Source: an uncultured Lachnospiraceae bacterium
GTDB taxonomy: Bacteria; Bacillota; Clostridia; Lachnospirales; Lachnospiraceae
Direction of reading: 5' to 3'
Length of the DNA: 12,595 nt
Assembly (NCBI GenBank): GCA_902783395.1
Contig: CACZRA010000086.1
Span: 1 to 12,595 of the forward strand
In this document: piece after piece, positions 1-5,176 of the stretch
Numbering within the stretch: the stretch's first letter is position 1
Layout of the letters: each line of letters starts with the position of its first letter
Made by a program: the position numbers and the translations under genes
The notes under the pieces: model-generated
Databases searched by the model: none
Seen by the model: the letters and a program-made list of their open reading frames with translations, nothing else
What the model was told of the DNA's origin: nothing

Positions 1-530
1 ATACAGGCGAGATCTCCCCTGATATGGTAGTAGACTCAGGTGCTACCCATGTCATCATCGGACACTCCGAGAGGAGAGAATACTTCGGAGAGACAGATGA
101 GACCGTAAACAAGAAGGTGCTCAAGGCATTCGAGCACGGCCTTGTACCCGTCATCTGCTGCGGAGAGTCACTGACGCAGAGAGAACAGGGCATCACGATC
201 GACTGGATCAGGATGCAGATAAAGATCGCTTTCCAGAATGTGACCGCAGACCAGGCTAAGAAGGCTGTCATAGCTTATGAGCCTATCTGGGCTATAGGTA
301 CCGGAAAGACTGCTACTTCGGATCAGGCAGAAGAAGTATGCGCGGCAATAAGAGCGTGCATAAAGGAGCTCTACAGTGATGATGTGGCTGATGCCATCAT
401 CATTCAGTACGGCGGATCTGTGAATGCCGAAAACGCTGCCGAGCTTTTCTCAAAGCCCGATATTGACGGAGGTCTGGTCGGAGGTGCTTCCTTAAAGCCC
501 GATTTCGGCAAGATCGTTAATTACAAATAA
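1..530 (+). CDS. tpiA: Triosephosphate isomerase, 5' end cut by the window
   Basis: The enzyme interconverts dihydroxyacetone phosphate and glyceraldehyde 3-phosphate in glycolysis, in the cytosol. The reading frame is open from base 3; the first ~75-80 codons lie outside the window. About 175 residues of a ~250-residue family are visible. Recognisable motifs are GHSERR, the strand and loop AYEPIWAIGTGKTA with the catalytic Glu codon at 279-281, and the phosphate-gripping YGGSV and DGGLVGGASL near the C terminus. These are family hallmarks and none is broken. The first ATG seen (base 24) is an internal Met, not the start. A hairpin follows 18 bases after the stop, so this is probably the last gene of its transcript, perhaps the usual gap-pgk-tpi glycolytic operon, although nothing upstream is visible. 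Confidence 0.97.
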   Translation, partial: TGEISPDMVVDSGATHVIIGHSERREYFGETDETVNKKVLKAFEHGLVPVICCGESLTQREQGITIDWIRMQIKIAFQNVTADQAKKAVIAYEPIWAIGTGKTATSDQAEEVCAAIRACIKELYSDDVADAIIIQYGGSVNAENAAELFSKPDIDGGLVGGASLKPDFGKIVNYK

Positions 531-548
531 TCCGTGATACAGGAATAC

Positions 549-575
549 AGAGGACTGCCTTGGCGGTAGTCCTCT
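549..575 (+). terminator. Terminator-like hairpin after tpiA
   Basis: AGAGGACTGCC at 549-559 pairs with GGTAGTCCTCT at 565-575 (11 base pairs, one G-U) around a 5-base loop. A broken T-rich stretch follows (TTTCATTCTGTTTTT). It sits in the right place to end the tpiA transcript. The U-tract is interrupted, so efficiency is uncertain. Confidence 0.75.
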
Positions 576-632
576 TTCATTCTGTTTTTCGGACAAAGGG
601 CATATGACTGCCCGGTCAGGAAGGGGATTACA

Positions 633-1130
633 ATGGACAACAGAGGGCAGACAGCGGGAAATGATCCCAGGATCCTGAAGTTCCCCGAGGATTCGATAAT
701 CCTCAGAGAGGGTGATATCAATCACGATATGTACAAGATCATCAGGGGACATGCTGAGGTCTATACGGGATACGGGACGAAGCAGGAGAGTCTTATCGGA
801 ATCATAGGTCCGCAGGCATGCTTCGGCGAGTTCGGTCTGCTGCTGAAGAAGCCGGCCATATACACGGTCAAGGCTTATTCCGATGTATATGCCCTTCGTA
901 TCACAGAAGGAGATATGGGGGATTTCGTTAAAGAAAACCACCGCAACATCATCGATATAATGAGAAACATGGCGGGAATGATGCAGACGATGAGGGCACA
1001 GATGGACCTGCTCCTTAATGATCTGGATAACGGAAAAAAGCCCGATGCCGTAACAGTAAAGCAGATGCGCAGAAGCATGAGAGGATATTCGGTATATGAT
1101 GCCCAGATGAGATTTTCCGGCAGAAATTAA
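633..1130 (+). CDS. Stand-alone cyclic-nucleotide-binding-fold protein, no DNA-binding domain
   Basis: A 165-residue soluble protein. Residues ~15-100 match the cyclic NMP-binding (CRP/PKA regulatory subunit) beta-roll: an opening FPEDSIILREGD, a central IRGHAEVY, and FGEFGLL (64-70) at the phosphate-binding cassette. In ligand-binding members the cassette continues to an Arg that holds the cyclic phosphate (PRAATV-like). Here the aligned stretch is PAIYTV with Ala75 in the Arg position, so classical cAMP/cGMP binding is doubtful. Residues ~100-132 form a Met-rich helix that could dimerise, as in CRP. No helix-turn-helix follows, so it is not a CRP-type transcription factor. The start is supported by AGGAAGGGG seven bases upstream. 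No convincing promoter is seen between the tpiA hairpin and this gene. Its position ahead of signalling genes suggests a sensory or docking subunit; this is inferred. Confidence 0.85.
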   Translation: MDNRGQTAGNDPRILKFPEDSIILREGDINHDMYKIIRGHAEVYTGYGTKQESLIGIIGPQACFGEFGLLLKKPAIYTVKAYSDVYALRITEGDMGDFVKENHRNIIDIMRNMAGMMQTMRAQMDLLLNDLDNGKKPDAVTVKQMRRSMRGYSVYDAQMRFSGRN

Positions 1131-1135
1131 TTAAC

Positions 1136-1165
1136 TTGATTTTTTTCGGCTTTATATCGTATAAA
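1136..1165 (+). promoter_or_regulatory. Sigma-A-like promoter ahead of the RsbW-like gene
   Basis: TTGATT (1136-1141), an 18-base spacer, then TATAAA (1160-1165). Initiation would fall near 1172, just past the GTG at 1171, which argues that translation starts at ATG 1198 rather than at that GTG. Confidence 0.5.
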
Positions 1166-1186
1166 TATATGTGTTGGACAGAAAAC

Positions 1187-1194
1187 AGGAGGAG
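1187..1194 (+). promoter_or_regulatory. Ribosome binding site that fixes the start at 1198
   Basis: AGGAGGAG lies three bases before ATG 1198, with the GGAGG core five bases away. The alternative in-frame GTG at 1171 has no such site and would overlap the predicted transcription start. Confidence 0.8.
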
Positions 1195-1197
1195 AAG

Positions 1198-1836
1198 ATG
1201 ATAACCGAAAAGACATTTGTCAGAAATGATCGTCAGGGATTTGACAAAGCCTTTGAGATCGTAGAGAGCTTTGCCGCAGATAACAAATTTTCACGCAAAC
1301 AGACCATGCACCTCAGACTCCTCACCGAGGAAATGCTCGGCATGGTTCAGACTATCGCGGGAGAGTTCACGGCAGATTTCTACTTGCAGAAGGAAGGGGA
1401 TGAGGTATCCATTCATCTGGAAGCAGAGACTGAAATGAATTCCGATAAGCGAAGAGAGCTTATAGCTGCTTCTTCATCTAAGAAGAATTCGGCGGTCAAA
1501 GGTATAATGGGAAAGATCAGAGAGCTTATAGAGGTCGGTCTTGAGGACTACAATGAAGTCGGGAAGCTTCAGGTGCAGTACGGCGTAAACCCGGTATCGT
1601 ATGGTATGATGGGTATGGACAATGAGACAATGAGTCAGGCGATGCTCACCTGGTCACTCAATCAGTACAAGGACAGCCTCTCCGATGCTGATGCCGGGAG
1701 TGATAAGGATTCGTATCAGGAGGCATGGGATGAGCTTGAGAAATCCATCGTTGCCAATATCGCTGATGACATCAAGGTCGGGATCAGACAGGATAAGCTG
1801 GAAATGGTCATAACCAAAAAATTCGAACAGGGATGA
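1198..1836 (+). CDS. Degenerate RsbW/histidine-kinase-like ATPase-fold protein
   Basis: A 212-residue soluble protein. Residues ~10-55 (NDRQGFDKAFEIVESFA..., then MHLRLLTEEMLGMV) resemble the first helices and N-box of GHKL-type ATPases of the RsbW/SpoIIAB anti-sigma kinase group. The last ~25 residues (DDIKVGIRQDKLEMVITKKF) look like the closing beta-strands of the same fold. The N-box Asn that binds Mg-ATP is not found after the Glu pair (44-45; Gly48 or Met49 stands there), and no glycine-rich ATP-lid motifs are seen. Residues ~82-185 hold a family-atypical Lys/Glu-rich helical stretch and an Asp/Ser-rich linker. It is therefore probably a non-catalytic or altered partner-switching protein. 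It lies 108 bases before a STAS gene, the usual binding partner of RsbW. The family call rests on pattern recognition and is moderately secure. Confidence 0.65.
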   Translation: MITEKTFVRNDRQGFDKAFEIVESFAADNKFSRKQTMHLRLLTEEMLGMVQTIAGEFTADFYLQKEGDEVSIHLEAETEMNSDKRRELIAASSSKKNSAVKGIMGKIRELIEVGLEDYNEVGKLQVQYGVNPVSYGMMGMDNETMSQAMLTWSLNQYKDSLSDADAGSDKDSYQEAWDELEKSIVANIADDIKVGIRQDKLEMVITKKFEQG

Positions 1837-1860
1837 CCTGAAAAATATATTCGTTAAGAG

Positions 1861-1890
1861 TTGAAGAATATTATCGGATTGTTATATAAT
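1861..1890 (+). promoter_or_regulatory. Sigma-A-like promoter ahead of the STAS gene
   Basis: TTGAAG (1861-1866), an 18-base spacer, and a perfect TATAAT (1885-1890) in an AT-rich 108-base gap. The predicted start near 1897 leaves a ~48-base leader before ATG 1945. A second candidate (TTGGAT 1901-1906, TATAAA 1923-1928) would start inside the ribosome binding site and is less likely. Confidence 0.6.
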
Positions 1891-1944
1891 CATTATTTAG
1901 TTGGATTTGAAATATTGTAATATATAAAGCTTGGAGGAAATAAA

Positions 1945-2244
1945 ATGAACATTACACAGAGCAAAGAGGGAACCAAACTTACGATCGGGCTTGAGGGAAG
2001 GCTTGACACCACGACTGCACCTCAGCTTGAGACAGAGCTTAAGAGCGCTCTTGACGGAGTGACGGAGCTTGTTTTTGAGATCAAGGATCTTGCTTATATC
2101 TCATCAGCAGGTCTCAGAGTCCTTCTTTCGGCACAGAAGGTAATGAACAAACAGGGATCCATGGTAATCCGCGGTGCAAGCGAAGAGGTAATGGAGATCT
2201 TTGACGTAACCGGATTTGTAGATATCCTTACTATAGAGTCATAA
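1945..2244 (+). CDS. STAS-domain anti-anti-sigma-type protein (RsbV/SpoIIAA family)
   Basis: A 99-residue single STAS domain, the full family length. It opens with ITQSKEGTKLTIGLEGRLDTTTAPQLE, the first STAS strands and helix. The phospho-acceptor loop LAYISSAGLRVLLSAQK follows at 49-65. By alignment with SpoIIAA (DSSGL), Ser54 is the likely phosphorylated residue and Ser53 takes the place of the usual Asp. In the family, the unphosphorylated form binds an RsbW-type protein and releases that protein's target; a PP2C phosphatase removes the phosphate. Candidate partners are close: the RsbW-like protein just upstream, the ATPase-like domain on the MATE protein downstream, and the SpoIIE-type phosphatase at 5173-7335. 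The start is well set by GGAGG (1933-1937), seven bases before ATG. The promoter at 1861-1890 and a stem-loop after the stop suggest it can be transcribed separately. Confidence 0.9.
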   Translation: MNITQSKEGTKLTIGLEGRLDTTTAPQLETELKSALDGVTELVFEIKDLAYISSAGLRVLLSAQKVMNKQGSMVIRGASEEVMEIFDVTGFVDILTIES

Positions 2245-2245
2245 G

Positions 2246-2275
2246 CCGTTTATCCCTGACAGGATCCATAAACGG
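2246..2275 (+). other. Stem-loop just after the STAS gene
   Basis: CCGTTTAT (2246-2253) is a perfect complement of ATAAACGG (2268-2275); a smaller CCT/AGG stem can form inside the 14-base loop. It begins two bases past the stop codon. No U-run follows, so it is a weak terminator at best. It could instead be an RNA processing or stability element separating STAS expression from the genes downstream. Confidence 0.5.
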
Positions 2276-2324
2276 AATAGATTCAAAATACGCGGTGTTG
2301 GGATTTAGGTCGGGTTGACAAAAT

Positions 2325-4109
2325 ATGCAGACAGAAGACATTTTTATCAGACGGACTTATAGAAAATTCCTGACACCGACTATAATGGCTCTTTTGGGGA
2401 CGACGTTCTCGTCCTTCGGGAACACGCTCCTGGCGGGTAATTTCTTGGGGAAGGAAGTACTGGCAGCTATGAATATACTGTCCAGCTTTACTTTCCTTTA
2501 TGCGATGTTAGGATGCCTTATTTCTGCCGGCGCGGCGACAAGATCTTCGATCGCCATAGGCCGGCAGGATTATGAGACTGCAGGTAAGTATGAGCGGTTC
2601 TCGCTTGTGCTTTCCCTTGTTATTCCGATAGCCATATCGATCCCGTGCCTGATCTTTTTTGACGGCCTTTTTGCCATGCTTGGCGGAAACGCAGATGCGT
2701 ATCGTATCGGTGCGGACTACGGCAGGCTTGTCATAGCTTTCGGCTTCTTAAACACATTCATGTATTTCCCTTTTAATTTTCTGAGGCTCATAGGAAAGGG
2801 GCGCTACGGTATGTATTCCTTCGGCGCTATGGGGATATTGGATGTAGTTCTTGTCTATACCTTTTTAAGGCTGGACATGGGGGCGACCGGTGTCGCTCTC
2901 GGATATATCATCTCAATGCTGGTCGCCAATGCGGCCGGTCTTTTCTTCCTGATAAGAAAAAACAATCTGTACAAGATGAAGCGTCCCGACAATGATGAGC
3001 TTCTCAAGATGACAGTATCCATCGCTGCTTTCGGAGGAGCAGCCGGACTTAACAATCTGTGCAAGATGATAAGGACGGTCATGCTGAATCTTCTTGTTTC
3101 GAAATATCTGGGACAAAGCGGCCTTCAGAGTCTTGCGGTCGGCTGTTCGATAATAAATCTCGCCTCGGCTTCCGTTACGGGATTCGCTCAGGCGGTATCA
3201 CCGATAATAGGCGTGCTTTTCGGTGAAAGAGACAGGAAGGGGCAGAGGCAGGCACTGAATATAAGCCTCTTTTATTCGACCATTTTTCATGTCCTGCTTG
3301 CCACACTGATCTTTGTCTTTTCGACGCCTATCGTTCAGGCATTCGGTATATCCGGGGCAGATCATATCGCTGAGACGGTTCTTCTTGTAAGGCTTGTGGG
3401 GATAAGCTTCATCCCGGCTTCAATGATGAACATTTTCATTTACTATTATACCGCGATAGGAGAGAACAGGAATGCCATGCTGCTTACCTTTATGCATGCC
3501 TTTGTTCTTGTGGTTGCGTTTACCGCCGTACACCTCAGCTTTGACAGATCCAACTGGTACGGCATAGCTTTTATTACCGCGGAGCTTTTTGATTTTGTCG
3601 TAATGTTCATATACAGCCGGATAAGGATAAAAACAGATCCCAATCTGCAGGGTATCCTTCTTGAGCATAAGGATTATGCGGAGAAGTTTTTCTCGACCGT
3701 GTCTGATGGTACCGAAGACGGTGCGGTGGAAACCTCGGGACGGGTAGTAGCCTTCTGTGAAGATAACGGTGTTTCACCTGCCCTCTGCATGAAGCTTCCG
3801 CTGGTGGTGGAGGAGCTTCTTGTGGTCCTTGCGAGACACTGCTTTGAAAAAAAAGATTCAAAGATAGATCTGAGGATATCCCTGGTCAGGGAAGAGGTCC
3901 TTATCCGGATGAGATGTGAAGGTGCGACCTTTAATCCGGTCGAGTGGTATATAAGACAGAAGAGCACTCTTTCACCTGAGGATTTCATGATGGATGAATC
4001 CTTCGGAATGAATGTTGTGGAGAAGCTGGTGCATGATGTAAAATACACCAGTACATTTGGAGTGAATAATCTCATCGTAACGATGGGAGGAAAGACAGCA
4101 AAAAAATGA
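2325..4109 (+). CDS. MATE-family transporter fused to a C-terminal RsbW-like ATPase-fold domain
   Basis: A 594-residue membrane protein. Residues ~1-435 form a complete MATE-type transporter (usual family length ~450): about twelve hydrophobic segments, with family-like stretches such as TPTIMALLGTTFSSFGNTLLAG (N terminus), SAGAATRSSIAIGRQD (67-82) and GFAQAVSPIIGVLFGERD (286-303). MATE proteins export cationic drugs or metabolites by Na+ or H+ antiport. Residues ~455-588 are a cytosolic GHKL/RsbW-like domain: LPLVVEELLVVLARHCF (N-box region, Glu496-497), RMRCEGATFNPVEW where family members have a D-x-G-x-x-F-x-P-type box, and SFGMNVVEKLVHDVKY as the second glycine box. Cys531 stands where the ATP-contacting Asp is expected and the N-box Asn is absent, so ATP binding may be lost. 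An in-frame TGA at 2316 makes ATG 2325 the first possible start; its ribosome binding site is weak. The stop overlaps the next start (ATGA). Confidence 0.88.
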   Translation: MQTEDIFIRRTYRKFLTPTIMALLGTTFSSFGNTLLAGNFLGKEVLAAMNILSSFTFLYAMLGCLISAGAATRSSIAIGRQDYETAGKYERFSLVLSLVIPIAISIPCLIFFDGLFAMLGGNADAYRIGADYGRLVIAFGFLNTFMYFPFNFLRLIGKGRYGMYSFGAMGILDVVLVYTFLRLDMGATGVALGYIISMLVANAAGLFFLIRKNNLYKMKRPDNDELLKMTVSIAAFGGAAGLNNLCKMIRTVMLNLLVSKYLGQSGLQSLAVGCSIINLASASVTGFAQAVSPIIGVLFGERDRKGQRQALNISLFYSTIFHVLLATLIFVFSTPIVQAFGISGADHIAETVLLVRLVGISFIPASMMNIFIYYYTAIGENRNAMLLTFMHAFVLVVAFTAVHLSFDRSNWYGIAFITAELFDFVVMFIYSRIRIKTDPNLQGILLEHKDYAEKFFSTVSDGTEDGAVETSGRVVAFCEDNGVSPALCMKLPLVVEELLVVLARHCFEKKDSKIDLRISLVREEVLIRMRCEGATFNPVEWYIRQKSTLSPEDFMMDESFGMNVVEKLVHDVKYTSTFGVNNLIVTMGGKTAKK

Positions 4110-5176
4110 AAGAGATACAACCGGGAGAAGTAACGCTTATACATCATAAAACCTCGGTTCAAAAGACCTTTACCCTGCGTCCGTTTCATTGCGGCGATGA
4201 AGATGCCGTGATAAAATGCGTAGAAGAAGAATACGGCGATACCTATTACCGCAGGGAGTATTATGATAAAAAGCTGTTGTCGGAGGAGACAGAGAGCGGC
4301 AGGCTCTTTCTGTTTCTTGCGTTCTGCGGAGATGATGTATGCGGCATACAGTCACTGGTACCGCATGATCCCAAGGATACGAGACTCGAGGCGGCATCAC
4401 AGATATTCAGGAAAGACTACAGAGGCTACGGGCTTCCCTATGAGCTTGTGAAATATACCTATGAGGTAGCAAAGTCACTTCATCCGAGCTGTATTTACGC
4501 TTCAATGGTGATCTTTCACAGTATCACCCAGGAGATGTGTACAAGGGCCGGCATGGTACCGGTTGCTTTTCAGTTCGGCAGTCATCTGACATCCAAAATG
4601 CACAACAGTTTTTATCTCGGGAGCAGTGAAAAATACGGACAGGCTATCATGATCCTTCCCGTTGATAAGCGTGATGTCGGAGATATCTATATCCATCCGG
4701 ACATCAAAGAGACTGTGAGCAGGATTTATCAAAGCCTTGATGTCAGATTCAATATCATAAGCAGGCTTCCCGAGGCTGATGATCAGGTTTCCGGTTCTCG
4801 GACGGAGCTGGATGTATCGGTCAATAACAGGGAGCAGAGCATCAGCATAACTGTGACGGTGATAGGAGAGGACTTTATAGAGAGGATCAGGGAGATAAAG
4901 TCATCGCACAATGAAAAATACTGGACCATACAGCTGATCCTTCCTGTGGACGGAAAAAGCGCCCTGACAGCCTATGAAGAGCTTGCCGGCGAGGGCTTTT
5001 TCTTTACCGGGGTCAGAGCCCTGTGCAATAAGAGGGAACAGATATATATGCAGTATACAGGAGATGTATTCTTCTGTTTTGAGGAGTTTAAGCTTACGGA
5101 AGGGTTTCAGGCTCTGCTTGAGGAAGTGCTCAGGTACTACAGGGCAAGGCGGACTGTGCATACGGAGGAAATATGA
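4106..5176 (+). CDS. GNAT-family acyltransferase-like protein with an unassigned C-terminal half
   Basis: A 356-residue soluble protein. Residues ~21-165 look like a GNAT acyl-CoA-dependent acyltransferase: TFTLRPFHCGDEDAVIKCVEEE (first strand and helix), LFLAFCGDDVCGIQSLV (central strands), and FRKDYRGYGLPYELVKYTYEVA, whose RGYG is the acyl-CoA pyrophosphate loop. CTRAGMVPVAFQFG fits the closing beta-bulge. Residues ~190-356 are not recognised; a short AYEELAGEGFFFTGV resembles a GNAT C-terminal turn, so this half may be a decayed second GNAT fold. It overlaps the MATE gene and the phosphatase gene by 4 bases each. Its nearest GGAGG (4086-4090) is 15 bases from the start, so it is probably translated by coupling to the MATE gene. 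The substrate is unknown; acylation of a transporter cargo or of a signalling protein would both fit. Confidence 0.78.
   Translation: MKEIQPGEVTLIHHKTSVQKTFTLRPFHCGDEDAVIKCVEEEYGDTYYRREYYDKKLLSEETESGRLFLFLAFCGDDVCGIQSLVPHDPKDTRLEAASQIFRKDYRGYGLPYELVKYTYEVAKSLHPSCIYASMVIFHSITQEMCTRAGMVPVAFQFGSHLTSKMHNSFYLGSSEKYGQAIMILPVDKRDVGDIYIHPDIKETVSRIYQSLDVRFNIISRLPEADDQVSGSRTELDVSVNNREQSISITVTVIGEDFIERIREIKSSHNEKYWTIQLILPVDGKSALTAYEELAGEGFFFTGVRALCNKREQIYMQYTGDVFFCFEEFKLTEGFQALLEEVLRYYRARRTVHTEEI

Noticed and set aside
492..941. 149-codon open frame on the - strand over the tpiA terminator
   Set aside because: It runs antisense through the terminator hairpin and the cyclic-nucleotide-binding-fold gene, and has no family resemblance.
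1171..1197. GTG at 1171 as start of the RsbW-like gene
   Set aside because: It coincides with the predicted transcription start and lacks a ribosome binding site; ATG 1198 has an excellent one.
2315..2320. TTGACA as a promoter for the MATE gene
   Set aside because: No -10 hexamer lies at a suitable distance, and initiation would fall inside the coding sequence.
3674..4189. 171-codon open frame on the - strand
   Set aside because: It is a shadow of the MATE-fusion and GNAT genes; the translation shows no coherent domain.
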